In this document: one piece after another, positions 17,855 through 26,310 of the stretch
How the letters are laid out: each line of letters begins with the position of its first letter
How positions within the stretch are numbered: the stretch's first letter is position 1
Assembly (NCBI RefSeq): GCF_000648615.1
Contig: NZ_JFZC01000089.1
Coordinates: 87,597 to 151,596 of the forward strand
Length of the DNA stretch: 64,000 nt
Direction of reading: 5' to 3'
Origin: Sporolactobacillus terrae DSM 11697
GTDB taxonomy: Bacteria; Bacillota; Bacilli; Bacillales; Sporolactobacillaceae
Translations under genes and position numbers: made by a program
Notes under the pieces: model-generated
Database searches by the model: none
Told to the model about the DNA's origin: nothing
What the model saw: only the letters and a program-made list of their open reading frames with translations

Positions 17855-18043
17855 TTAAGCACGTTCAACTTTGCCTGATTTAAGCGCTTTTGTCGAAACA
17901 TAAACTCGTTTTGGTTTTCCGTCAACCAAGATACGTACTTTTTGCAAGTTCGCTTTAAATGTTCTCTTCGATTTATTTTCAGCAAATGAACGGTTTTGAC
18001 CAAACTTCGTTGTTTTGCCGGTTACAAAGCATCGACGTCCCAT
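17855..18043 (-). CDS. rpmB: Ribosomal protein bL28
   Basis: This 62-residue large-subunit protein has the L28 signature [17 protein letters not shown], a basic middle, and the end [11 protein letters not shown]. The minus-strand ATG at 18043 is preceded by AAGGAGGT with seven bases of spacing. Only two cysteines are not arranged as a zinc site: CFVTG is present but no C-terminal CxxC, so this is the zinc-free-type form. It is convergent with spoVM and divergent from yloU, as in B. subtilis. Confidence 0.95.
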   Translation of the reverse strand: MGRRCFVTGKTTKFGQNRSFAENKSKRTFKANLQKVRILVDGKPKRVYVSTKALKSGKVERA

Positions 18044-18086
18044 TAATATGACCTCCTTGACCATAGCAATTCAATAAAGCAATAAC

Positions 18087-18114
18087 TCTATACTAACACG
18101 ATCGCAGATGTCAC
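18087..18114 (-). promoter_or_regulatory. Candidate SigA promoter of rpmB
   Basis: On the minus strand, GTGACA (18114-18109) and TATAGA (18092-18087) are separated by 16 bases. They lie about 45 bases before the rpmB start. Confidence 0.5.
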
Positions 18115-18128
18115 GCAACTGAATCTGT

Positions 18129-18152
18129 CCGCTTGTTTTCGATGACAAGCGG
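18129..18152. other. Hairpin in the rpmB-yloU divergent region
   Basis: CCGCTTGT and ACAAGCGG form a perfect 8-bp stem with an 8-base loop. No T run follows on either strand, so it is not an ordinary terminator. Its role is unknown. Confidence 0.35.
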
Positions 18153-18293
18153 GGGACTTGGGACCTTTGCTTTAAAATTTGTCTGGGCTAGTGTAAAATA
18201 ACGTTAAGTAAAATCGGTTTGTGGATGAAACGCACCAATCACGGTGGACCGACGCATTTGTTTTAGTGCAAAATGAATTTGGAGGCAGCATAT

Positions 18294-18692
18294 ATGAGTG
18301 TTTCAATAACAAATAACTACGGCCAGATCGACATTTCGCTTGATGTCATTTCAAAAATTGTCGGCGGCGCAGCAATGGATTGCTATGGTATTGTTGGTAT
18401 GGCATCAAAGAACCAATTGAAAGATGGTTTTACAGAACTGTTAAAAAAAGATAATTTAAGCCGCGGGATTGTTGTCCGTTTTGACGAGGAACAGAACTTA
18501 TTAATTGATATGTTCATTATTGTTAGTTACGGAACGCGAATTTCAGAGGTGGCGGGCAATGTTCAGACGAAAGTAAAGGAAAGTTTGAACGAGATGCTCG
18601 GCCTCAATGCCGCCTCCATCAACATCTTCGTTCAAGGGGTTCGACTGGTTGAGAAGCAAGAACAGTCAGAGAATCAGACTTTGCAAGCATGA
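18294..18692 (+). CDS. yloU: Asp23/YloU family protein
   Basis: This 132-residue Asp23-family protein has VSITNNYGQIDISLDVISKI at the N terminus, AAMDCYGIVGMA, and INIFVQGVRLV near the end. Such proteins are envelope-stress or membrane-associated in Staphylococcus; the exact role in Bacillus is unknown. GGAGG lies eight bases before ATG 18294; an earlier in-frame ATG at 18273 precedes this site and is not used. In B. subtilis the DhaK-like fatty-acid kinase gene yloV follows; here sdaAB begins 15 bases later and yloV is missing. Confidence 0.9.
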   Translation: MSVSITNNYGQIDISLDVISKIVGGAAMDCYGIVGMASKNQLKDGFTELLKKDNLSRGIVVRFDEEQNLLIDMFIIVSYGTRISEVAGNVQTKVKESLNEMLGLNAASINIFVQGVRLVEKQEQSENQTLQA

Positions 18693-18707
18693 GGAGCGTC
18701 AAATAAG

Positions 18708-19370
18708 ATGAACTATCGAAGTGTTTTTGATATTATCGGACCTGTAATGGTGGGACCATCAAGCTCCCATACTGCGGGCGCTGCAAAAATAGGGCGAGTT
18801 GCTAGAAAGCTGCTTGGCACGGTACCCATTAAAGCAGCGGTGACCCTTTATGGATCTTTTGCTGAAACTTATCAAGGACATGGAACGGATGTGGCGATTG
18901 CGGCCGGTCTGCTCGACTTTGATGAGCGTAACCCAAACCTTCCTGATTCATTAAGCATTGCTGAGAAACAGGGCATGCAGATTACATTTACAGCAGATAA
19001 GCAAACCCCTGTTGACCATCCGAATACAGTGCGCATCTCATTGACTGATGGCAGTGAAATGATGGAGATCGTCGGGGTATCAATTGGCGGCGGAAAAATA
19101 GAAATAAATGAAGTGAACGGTTTTTCCGTTTCCCTGTCCGGGAGCAATCCGGCGCTGCTTGTCCTGCATCATGACCGTTACGGTGCTGTAGCTGAAGTTG
19201 CTGGAATGATCGCAACCTATGAAATGAATATCTCTTATATGCAGGTGTCACGGAAACAAAAAGGAAGTTTAGCACTCATGGTGATTCAAACGGATGAAGA
19301 AATCGGGGATGATTTAGTTACCGGGGTTTCGCATCTTCCCAATATATTGAATGTTGCTGTTTTAACTTGA
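18708..19370 (+). CDS. sdaAB: L-serine dehydratase, beta subunit
   Basis: This 220-residue beta subunit belongs to the iron-sulfur L-serine dehydratase that deaminates serine to pyruvate. The family motif GPSSSHTAGAAKIGRVAR is at the N terminus. An ACT domain (about 148-220), thought to bind serine, closes the protein (HHDRYGAVAEVAGMIA). ATG 18708 is preceded by GAGGAGCG. It is followed by sdaAA after 33 bases. The pair lies between yloU and recG as in B. subtilis except for the loss of yloV. Confidence 0.94.
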   Translation: MNYRSVFDIIGPVMVGPSSSHTAGAAKIGRVARKLLGTVPIKAAVTLYGSFAETYQGHGTDVAIAAGLLDFDERNPNLPDSLSIAEKQGMQITFTADKQTPVDHPNTVRISLTDGSEMMEIVGVSIGGGKIEINEVNGFSVSLSGSNPALLVLHHDRYGAVAEVAGMIATYEMNISYMQVSRKQKGSLALMVIQTDEEIGDDLVTGVSHLPNILNVAVLT

Positions 19371-19403
19371 TCATGAGTTGTATCGGGAGGGGGAGATGTT
19401 TCA

Positions 19404-20303
19404 ATGTTTCAAACGGTCGAAGAACTAGTAAAAGAGGCAAACAGTCAAAATTTGCCTTTATCTGAAGTGATGATTCAAACGGAGATTGAAACAACCGGTA
19501 AAAATCGTGCGGAAATTATCGAAAAAATGTCCAGTCAGTTAACCGTTATGGAAAAAGCAGTTCAGAGAGGGCTGCATGAAGAAATCAAGTCACGCTCCGG
19601 TTTATCCGGAGGTGATGCACGACTCTTGAAACACTATATCGAGCACAATGAGTCGTTATCCGGATCGGTTGTACTGGATGCCGTGAGCAAAGCGATGGCG
19701 ACCAATGAAGTCAATGCAGCCATGGGAACAATTTGTGCAACACCTACGGCGGGTTCGGCCGGCGTTGTACCGGGCGTTCTGTTTGGTCTGCAGCCTAAAC
19801 TAAATCCGACGAGAGATCAAATGATCGCTTTTTTATTTACGGCGGGGGCGTTTGGTTTTGTTGTCGCAAATAATGCGTCCATTTCCGGTGCGGCCGGCGG
19901 TTGTCAGGCAGAAGTCGGATCGGCAACAGGCATGGCTGCTGCAGCGGCGGTCGAAATGGCTGGCGGAACTGCGGAACAATCCGCCCATGCAATGGCAATT
20001 GCATTAGGCAATCTGCTTGGACTGATTTGCGATCCGGTTGCTGGATTGGTCGAAGCACCTTGTGTGAAACGTAATGCAATCGGTGCGTCTAGTGCCCTTG
20101 TTGCCGCTGACCTGGCACTTGCTGGAATTAAAAGCGTGATTCCTTGTGATGAAGTGATTGATGCGATGTACCGGGTGGGTCGAATGATGCCTACCGCTTT
20201 GAGAGAGACGGCGCTAGGAGGACTTGCCGACACCAAGACCGGCCGTGCTCTGAAAGAACGAATTTTCGGGATCAATGCCAAGCGGTCTGTGCCAAAAGAA
20301 TAA
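19404..20303 (+). CDS. sdaAA: L-serine dehydratase, alpha subunit
   Basis: This 299-residue catalytic alpha subunit binds an oxygen-sensitive [4Fe-4S] cluster. Cysteines in ICATPTAGSAG, GGCQAEVG and ICDPVAGLVEAPCVKRN are those expected to hold it. A strong purine-rich site (GGGAGGGGGA) lies about nine bases before ATG 19404. It acts with SdaAB to make pyruvate and ammonia from serine. The stop shares one base with the recG start (TAATG). Confidence 0.95.
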   Translation: MFQTVEELVKEANSQNLPLSEVMIQTEIETTGKNRAEIIEKMSSQLTVMEKAVQRGLHEEIKSRSGLSGGDARLLKHYIEHNESLSGSVVLDAVSKAMATNEVNAAMGTICATPTAGSAGVVPGVLFGLQPKLNPTRDQMIAFLFTAGAFGFVVANNASISGAAGGCQAEVGSATGMAAAAAVEMAGGTAEQSAHAMAIALGNLLGLICDPVAGLVEAPCVKRNAIGASSALVAADLALAGIKSVIPCDEVIDAMYRVGRMMPTALRETALGGLADTKTGRALKERIFGINAKRSVPKE

Positions 20304-22351
20304 TGAAAGCGATGCGTTCTAAATGTCCAATTACAGAGCTTCGCGGTGTCGGGGCGCGGCTGGCGGAAGAACTGGAACAACTCGGAATCAGAACCGTTGA
20401 CGATCTTTTTAATTATTATCCCTATCGCTATGACAATTATGAAATCAAAGATCTTGCTGAAGTTCAAGATCAGGAGCAAACCACGGTCTTAGGAAAAGTG
20501 CAGAGCAACCCGCTGCTCAATTATTACGGGAAGAAAAAGTCTCGATTGAGCGTTCGTGTCTTGACCGGGCGCTATTTGATATCGGTAATCGTGTTCAATC
20601 GGCCTTATCTGAAACGAATGTTATCGATCGGCGATCAGGTAACAATTACTGGTAAATGGGAGCGCAATCGTGCAACACTGACTGCAACTGATTTTCACAA
20701 AGGTGAACCTGATCAAAACGCCCAATGGGCTCCGGTTTATCCGGTAAAAGCAGGGGTTTCTGTTAAACGCATCCGTACATTAGTGAGACAGGCATTTAAA
20801 CAATTTCCAGACCTCATAGAGGAAAATCTCCCGGCTTCACTGCGCGCAGCCTATAAATTAGCAGGAAAAGCGCAGGCGGTCCATACAATCCACTTTCCCG
20901 AGGATCAGCAGCATTTACATCAGGCGCGAAGACGACTTGTCTATGAGGAATTTCTCAGCTATCAATTGAAATTGAAAGCCTACAAACGGATAAAGCGAGC
21001 TTCAGAAACAGGAATTACATTTTCTATCGATTCAAAACGGTTGCAGGCATTCATAACGTCTCTGCCTTTTCCCTTAACGCAAGCGCAAGATAAGGTGCTG
21101 TCTGAAATACTGCACGATATGGCCCATGCTGCGCCGATGAATCGTTTGCTTCAAGGTGACGTTGGATCAGGGAAAACGGTTGTTGCTGCCATAGCGCTCT
21201 ACGCGGCGGTATGTGCCGGATATCAGGGCGCTTTAATGGCGCCAACTGAAATACTTGCGGAGCAGCACACGGAAACACTGCGTGAACTGTTCCGTCCCTT
21301 TTCCATTTCTGTTGGTCTTCTGACTGGGAGCGTTCGCGGGAAAAAGAGACGGGAACTGCTTGAACAGACGCGCTCGGGAACGGTTCAAGTTCTGATTGGC
21401 ACCCATGCCTTGATCCAGCCGGAGGTTCAGTTTCATCAGTTGGGACTTGTAATCACTGATGAGCAGCATCGATTCGGCGTGGGCCAGCGAGGGGCTTTGC
21501 GGCTTAAAGGCAAAGAGCCGGATATTCTCTATATGACTGCAACCCCAATTCCTCGTACGCTTGCCTTGTCGGTATTTGGCGACATGGATGTTTCGACCAT
21601 CGATCAATTGCCTGGCGGGAGAAAAGCAATTAAAACGTACTGGGTCCAAGACAATGCGATGGACCGAGTGATTCGTTTTATGAAACACGAGCTCGATCAA
21701 GGCAGACAAGCCTATGTGATTTGCCCATTAATCGAGGAGTCAGAGCAGCTCGATGTACAGAATGCACTCGATGTACATGGGTATCTGACTCAGGCACTGC
21801 CTGATTATTCGGTTGCCTTAATGCATGGAAAACTGACTCCTGAAGAAAAGGATCAAGTGATGGAAGCGTTTAAAGAGCATCGAGCGCAAGTTCTTGTATC
21901 AACAACTGTTGTTGAGGTCGGTGTCAACGTTCCAAATGCGTCACTTATGATCATTTATGATGCAGACCGTTTTGGCCTATCGCAGCTGCACCAGCTGCGC
22001 GGGCGCGTGGGACGGGGGAGCGCACAGTCTTATTGTGTTCTGCTTGCAGATGCTAAATCTGAGACGAGTAGAGAAAAGATGCGCATGATGACCGAGACAA
22101 CGGATGGATTTAAGCTTTCCGGCTATGACTTGAAGCTGCGCGGTCCAGGAGATTTTTTTGGAACAAAGCAAAGCGGCGTGCCATCCTTTAAACTTGCGGA
22201 TCTCGTACATGACTATCGAACGTTGAGTGCGGCACGAGATGATGCGGCCCGGTTGGTTCATTCTGAAGCTTTTTGGAAGTCGGACACCTTTCGTTTGCTG
22301 CGCGAGCCACTCATAAAAATGGGCCTCGGGGAATCCAGTCATTTAGATTAA
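20303..22351 (+). CDS. recG: ATP-dependent DNA helicase RecG
   Basis: This 682-residue branch-migration helicase reverses stalled forks and processes Holliday junctions. An N-terminal wedge/OB domain (about 60-150) binds branched DNA. Helicase motifs include Walker A GDVGSGKTVVA (about 286-296), the DEQH box in ITDEQHRFGVGQR, TATPIPRTLA, and the C-terminal QLRGRVGRG with the TRG-like segment. The ATG overlaps the sdaAA stop by one base, and no strong ribosome site is seen, so translation is probably coupled. The 255-base gap that follows holds the fapR promoter region. Confidence 0.95.
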   Translation: MKAMRSKCPITELRGVGARLAEELEQLGIRTVDDLFNYYPYRYDNYEIKDLAEVQDQEQTTVLGKVQSNPLLNYYGKKKSRLSVRVLTGRYLISVIVFNRPYLKRMLSIGDQVTITGKWERNRATLTATDFHKGEPDQNAQWAPVYPVKAGVSVKRIRTLVRQAFKQFPDLIEENLPASLRAAYKLAGKAQAVHTIHFPEDQQHLHQARRRLVYEEFLSYQLKLKAYKRIKRASETGITFSIDSKRLQAFITSLPFPLTQAQDKVLSEILHDMAHAAPMNRLLQGDVGSGKTVVAAIALYAAVCAGYQGALMAPTEILAEQHTETLRELFRPFSISVGLLTGSVRGKKRRELLEQTRSGTVQVLIGTHALIQPEVQFHQLGLVITDEQHRFGVGQRGALRLKGKEPDILYMTATPIPRTLALSVFGDMDVSTIDQLPGGRKAIKTYWVQDNAMDRVIRFMKHELDQGRQAYVICPLIEESEQLDVQNALDVHGYLTQALPDYSVALMHGKLTPEEKDQVMEAFKEHRAQVLVSTTVVEVGVNVPNASLMIIYDADRFGLSQLHQLRGRVGRGSAQSYCVLLADAKSETSREKMRMMTETTDGFKLSGYDLKLRGPGDFFGTKQSGVPSFKLADLVHDYRTLSAARDDAARLVHSEAFWKSDTFRLLREPLIKMGLGESSHLD

Positions 22352-22513
22352 GCCTATCCGTAGATTTTTTACGTTCCAGTTAAATCTCTGCTTGCGAAAG
22401 TAAAGTGGAAAAGCTTTTTAGAATCACGACGGATCAATAAAATGCCCGGTAAAAATGAAACCAATAGAGGAAGCGTATCGTATAGTTGATAGATTTTCTT
22501 GTTTACTGGAAAT

Positions 22514-22543
22514 CTGTCACCGGTACGCTTGTTATGATATACT
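22514..22543 (+). promoter_or_regulatory. Candidate promoter of fapR-fabD-fabG
   Basis: CTGTCA (22514-22519) and TATACT (22538-22543) have an 18-base spacer. TATGAT (22533-22538) is an alternative -10. The FapR operator begins five bases after the -10 box, a position where bound repressor would block transcription. Confidence 0.5.
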
Positions 22544-22547
22544 AACT

Positions 22548-22566
22548 ATTATTACCTAGTCTTAAC
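22548..22566 (+). promoter_or_regulatory. FapR operator
   Basis: The 19-base sequence ATTATTACCTAGTCTTAAC differs at only two positions from the B. subtilis FapR site ATTAGTACCTAGTCTTAAT. It lies 44 bases before fapR. The repressor should bind here and be released by malonyl-CoA, giving autoregulation of the lipid synthesis genes. Confidence 0.88.
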
Positions 22567-22609
22567 TCCAAATTGCTGGCAGTTAGGACGAGACGGCGGT
22601 GGCCAGTTG

Positions 22610-23185
22610 ATGAGAAAAAGCAAGAAAGACAGACAGGAAACGTTAAAAAAAACGATTGATGAGAATCCGTTTATTACTGATGATGAACTGGCAAAGAAGT
22701 TTTCGGTGAGTGTACAGACGATTCGCCTTGATCGAATGGAACTATCCATCCCTGAACTCAGGGAGCGAATTAAACACGTCGCCAAACGGCAATTCGATGA
22801 TGTTAAAGCCCTTCATAAAGAAGAAGTGATTGGAGATATCCTTGATCTACAGTTGGATGCAAGTGCCATTTCGATTCTTGAGATTACCCCTGATTTTGTT
22901 TTTTCAAGAACGGGGATCGCGCGTGGACATCATTTGTTTGCACAGGCCAATTCGCTTGCTGTAGCAGTGATTAATGACGCATTGGCTCTGACATCGAAAG
23001 CTGAAATTCAATTTATGCGGCCAGTAAAATCCGGTGAGCGCGTGGTCGCGAAAGCCAAGGTCATGCGTAAGGAACGGGTGCGAACAATCGTTGAAGTCAA
23101 TAGCTATTCTGGTCGAGATCATGTTTTTAAAGGTGTATTTACGATGTTTCGTGCGCACGGAGGAAAAGAGCGGGCGGAAGAGTGA
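22610..23185 (+). CDS. fapR: Fatty-acid and phospholipid synthesis repressor FapR
   Basis: This 191-residue repressor senses malonyl-CoA and controls fatty-acid and phospholipid genes. An N-terminal helix-turn-helix (about 20-44, [20 protein letters not shown]) is joined by a helix to a hot-dog effector domain. The effector domain includes [21 protein letters not shown] and [16 protein letters not shown] 22610 is preferred over TTG 22607; GGCGGTGG upstream could serve as ribosome site. A near-consensus FapR operator lies upstream. In B. subtilis plsX follows; here fabD starts 64 bases after the stop, so plsX is not in this operon. Confidence 0.95.
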   Translation: MRKSKKDRQETLKKTIDENPFITDDELAKKFSVSVQTIRLDRMELSIPELRERIKHVAKRQFDDVKALHKEEVIGDILDLQLDASAISILEITPDFVFSRTGIARGHHLFAQANSLAVAVINDALALTSKAEIQFMRPVKSGERVVAKAKVMRKERVRTIVEVNSYSGRDHVFKGVFTMFRAHGGKERAEE

Positions 23186-23248
23186 GCGTTCAGCTGCTCT
23201 TTCGCTTGTTTTGCCACGATGAATCATTCTAGTGGAGGTTGATGTGTT

Positions 23249-24196
23249 GTGAGTAAGATTGCATTTGTTTTTCCGGGGCAAGGATCACAGTCAGTGGGCA
23301 TGGGTGCAGATTTGTTGGATGTTTATCCAGAAGCTAAAGCAATGTTTGAAGCGGCCGACAAACGTTTATCCTTTCCGTTAACCGAGCTGATCATGAACGG
23401 TCCCGATGATCAATTAAAGAAAACCGAGAATACACAACCGGCACTACTGACTGTAAGTGCAGTGCTATATACATTGCTGAAAAAGCAAGGCATTAAAGCG
23501 GATTACTTAGCCGGTCACAGCCTTGGAGAATACAGTGCGTTGTTTGCCGGCGGAGTTCTTGGATTTGAGGATGCCGTGCAGGCGGTAAGAGAACGCGGAC
23601 GCTTAATGGAGGCCGCTGTGCCTGCAGGTCAAGGAACAATGGCAGCCGTTTTAGGACTTGATGCAAATCAATTATCCACCCTTTGTGCCGATGTATCAAA
23701 AGCAGGAGAATCTGTACAAACGGCGAATATTAACTGTCCGGGACAAATTGTCATTTCGGGAACGGTTTCAGGCGTTGAGCAAGCGTCCAAACGTGCAGTC
23801 GAAGCCGGTGCTCGTCGCGTGATTCCCCTTTCAGTGAGCGGTCCCTTTCACTCCGCTTTAATGAAACCGGCAGCCGAAAACATGCGAGCCGTTCTGGATC
23901 ACCTTCCGGTTCAGAATGCGAAAATTGCTGTTATTGCAAACAGCACGGCTAAAGAAGAATCGGAAGCGGATGAAATTCGTCATCATTTAATTGAACAGAT
24001 TTATTCGCCGGTACGCTGGACAGAAAGCGTTGAGCGGCTGATTGAATTGGGCGTTGATACATTTGTTGAAGTTGGTCCCGGGAAAGTACTTTCCGGTTTA
24101 ATTCGTAAGATTAATCGTAAAGCAACGACCATCCAAGTTCATGACGTTCAAAGTTTGCAAAATGCAGTTGAAAAACTGAAGGAGCGTGTATCCTAA
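23249..24196 (+). CDS. fabD: Malonyl-CoA:ACP transacylase
   Basis: This 315-residue enzyme transfers malonyl from CoA to acyl carrier protein, starting fatty-acid elongation. The N-terminal [14 protein letters not shown] loop, the active-site Ser91 in [10 protein letters not shown], and the catalytic His in [10 protein letters not shown] are all present. The start is GTG 23249, with GTGGAGG about ten bases upstream. The gene is directly followed by fabG (two bases between). It would be under FapR control through the operator before fapR. Confidence 0.96.
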   Translation: MSKIAFVFPGQGSQSVGMGADLLDVYPEAKAMFEAADKRLSFPLTELIMNGPDDQLKKTENTQPALLTVSAVLYTLLKKQGIKADYLAGHSLGEYSALFAGGVLGFEDAVQAVRERGRLMEAAVPAGQGTMAAVLGLDANQLSTLCADVSKAGESVQTANINCPGQIVISGTVSGVEQASKRAVEAGARRVIPLSVSGPFHSALMKPAAENMRAVLDHLPVQNAKIAVIANSTAKEESEADEIRHHLIEQIYSPVRWTESVERLIELGVDTFVEVGPGKVLSGLIRKINRKATTIQVHDVQSLQNAVEKLKERVS

Positions 24197-24198
24197 AC

Positions 24199-24945
24199 AT
24201 GGCACTTGAAGGAAAGATTGCCCTCGTCACGGGCGCTTCTAGAGGTATTGGCAGAGCAATTGCGTTAAAGCTTGCGCAACTCGGCGCTTCTGTCATTGTC
24301 AATTATTCAGGAAGCAAAACAAGAGCAGAGGACACCGCAGCAGAAATCCGCAGTACAGGCAGCGAAGCGCTTGTCTGGCAATGTGACATAGCCGATGAGC
24401 AAGCGGTTCAAAAAATGATAAAAGCAGCGATAGCGCATTTTGGAAAGATCGATATACTCGTTAATAATGCAGGAATTACGCGCGACGGATTGTTGATGCG
24501 CATGAAGGAAGCGGATTGGGATGCGGTTTTGAATACCAATCTAAAAGGTGTATTTTTAGCAACAAAAGCGGTTATTCGGCCAATGATGCGCCAAAAACAG
24601 GGAAGAATTATTAATGTAGCTTCTGTCGTCGGCATTTTAGGAAATGCCGGACAAGCGAACTATGTTGCCGCAAAGGCGGGTGTCATCGGTTTAACCAAAT
24701 CTACAGCGCGGGAAGTCGCGTCTCGTGGGATAACGGTTAATGCCGTCGCACCTGGTTTTATCGTCACCGATATGACGGATCAATTGCCTGAAGAAGTAAA
24801 AGACAAGATGAAACAGGAGATTCCGCTTGGCCAACTTGGCACGCCAAAGGATGTCGCTAATGTTGTCGCCTTCCTTGCATCAGAAGATAGCAAATACATG
24901 ACGGGGCAAACATTAAGTATTGACGGCGGTATGTCAATGCAATAA
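24199..24945 (+). CDS. fabG: 3-oxoacyl-ACP reductase FabG
   Basis: This 248-residue NADPH-dependent reductase of fatty-acid elongation belongs to the short-chain dehydrogenase family. The cofactor motif TGASRGIG is at 11-18, NNAG is at 89-92, and the catalytic Ser142, Tyr155 and Lys159 are in place (SVVG...YVAAK). AAGGAG lies 14 bases upstream, inside fabD, so coupling with fabD is likely. A 114-base gap separates it from acpP. Confidence 0.96.
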   Translation: MALEGKIALVTGASRGIGRAIALKLAQLGASVIVNYSGSKTRAEDTAAEIRSTGSEALVWQCDIADEQAVQKMIKAAIAHFGKIDILVNNAGITRDGLLMRMKEADWDAVLNTNLKGVFLATKAVIRPMMRQKQGRIINVASVVGILGNAGQANYVAAKAGVIGLTKSTAREVASRGITVNAVAPGFIVTDMTDQLPEEVKDKMKQEIPLGQLGTPKDVANVVAFLASEDSKYMTGQTLSIDGGMSMQ

Positions 24946-25059
24946 AATAATTGAGGTATGCTTGAAAAAAAGAGGCTTGGGCAACAGAAGAAATGTCGCA
25001 CTGAAAGAAACTGCAGATGTTTTCCAGGTGGAAGGTGCCCCTCGAGAGGAGGTGAAGAC

Positions 25060-25302
25060 ATGGCAGCAGAAGATGTTTTGACACGTGTCAAGAAGATCGT
25101 TGTTGATCGATTGGGCGTAGACGAAGCAGACGTGAAGACTGAAGCTTCATTTAAAGAAGATCTCGACGCAGATTCACTTGACATTGTAGAACTTGTCATG
25201 GAACTTGAAGATGAATTTAATTTGGAAATCTCCGATGAAGATGCGGAAAAGATTCAAACCGTCGGTGACGTCGTATCTTACATAGAGAACCATAAATCCT
25301 GA
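25060..25302 (+). CDS. acpP: Acyl carrier protein
   Basis: This 80-residue carrier holds growing acyl chains on 4'-phosphopantetheine attached to Ser39 in the [10 protein letters not shown] motif. The rest is typical of Bacillus ACP ([30 protein letters not shown]). GAGAGGAGGTG lies upstream of ATG 25060; the longer in-frame reading from 24958 is a purine-rich leader and not family-like. A terminator follows, ending the lipid block. Confidence 0.96.
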   Translation: MAAEDVLTRVKKIVVDRLGVDEADVKTEASFKEDLDADSLDIVELVMELEDEFNLEISDEDAEKIQTVGDVVSYIENHKS

Positions 25303-25320
25303 GATTCTCTAAACCCATGG

Positions 25321-25371
25321 GTCCCGTTTTTATAAATCCGTTTATAAGGGCGGGACTTCTTATTTTTTATT
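25321..25371 (+). terminator. Terminator after acpP
   Basis: GTCCCG pairs with CGGGAC at the base, and TATAAA with TTTATA inside, followed by TTCTTATTTTTTATT. It separates the fatty-acid genes from rnc. Confidence 0.7.
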
Positions 25372-25417
25372 GAATTGGGAAGAATGGATTTTGCGTTTGT
25401 TATCGGAGGTGATGTGT

Positions 25418-26146
25418 GTGCCAAGTTCAAAAAAAGAACTGAGCCACGAAAAAGAAGTAACGAAAAGGTTGCATCATTTTCTTGATGATTTTTCCTTTTC
25501 CTTTCAAAATGAATCAATATTAAAACAAGCATTTACGCATTCATCTTATGTGAATGAGCACCGTCGAGAGTCTCAGGATGATTACGAGCGACTCGAATTT
25601 CTTGGGGATGCGGTATTAGAGCTACTGATTTCGCAGCACTTATTTAAGAACTATCCTGAATTGTCTGAGGGAGATATGACAAAACTTCGCGCTGCAATCG
25701 TCTGCGAAACGGGCTTGTTTCAATTTGCTTCTTCGCTTTCCTTCGAAGAAATGATTTTTCTTGGCAGAGGTGAAGAAGTAACCGGGGGAAGAAAACGTCC
25801 TTCGTTGCTCGCGGATGTATTCGAAGCATTTGTTGGTGCGCTTTATCTCGATCAGGGACTTCAAGAGGTTGAGCGGTTTTTAGAAAAAGTCGTATATCCA
25901 AGAATCAGCGACGGTTCTTTTTCCCATGTGATGGATTACAAGAGTCAGCTTCAAGAAACCGTTCAACGAAAAAATCTTGGTGAACTGGATTATGAACTGA
26001 TTTCAGAAAAGGGCCCGGCCCATCATCGCGAGTTTACGTCTCATGTGTTGCTCAATAGCGAAGTGATCGGGAAGGGCAAGGGACACTCAAAGAAAGACTC
26101 GGAGCAGAGCGCGGCATCAAAGGCGCTGAGAAATCTCGCCGAGTAA
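25418..26146 (+). CDS. rnc: Ribonuclease III
   Basis: This 242-residue double-strand-specific endoribonuclease processes rRNA and structured transcripts. The catalytic domain has [13 protein letters not shown] with Glu60 and Asp64, and a second metal site in [18 protein letters not shown]-terminal double-stranded RNA-binding domain covers about 168-240 (DYKSQLQE and [13 protein letters not shown]). GTG 25418 is chosen because GGAGG lies eight bases upstream; ATG 25412 is too near and the 25370 reading starts in the terminator tail. Alternative starts change only a few residues. Confidence 0.94.
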   Translation: MPSSKKELSHEKEVTKRLHHFLDDFSFSFQNESILKQAFTHSSYVNEHRRESQDDYERLEFLGDAVLELLISQHLFKNYPELSEGDMTKLRAAIVCETGLFQFASSLSFEEMIFLGRGEEVTGGRKRPSLLADVFEAFVGALYLDQGLQEVERFLEKVVYPRISDGSFSHVMDYKSQLQETVQRKNLGELDYELISEKGPAHHREFTSHVLLNSEVIGKGKGHSKKDSEQSAASKALRNLAE

Positions 26147-26180
26147 CAAAAGCAGCCGGGAGATCTCGGCTGCTTTTGTT
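26145..26180 (+). terminator. Terminator after rnc
   Basis: AACAAAAGCAGCCG and CGGCTGCTTTTGTT form a perfect 14-bp stem with an 8-base loop, overlapping the rnc stop codon. The stem itself ends in TTTTGTT. Confidence 0.8.
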
Positions 26181-26310
26181 ACAGGATAAGCGAGAATCGG
26201 GTATGCTCAAAGGAGCAGTTGATGGTGAGCCCAACTTGCTCTGTCACATGGAAGAAAGAAGCAGACGAAATCAATGAAGATGAATGACGGAATGAAACGG
26301 AGGGATTGAG

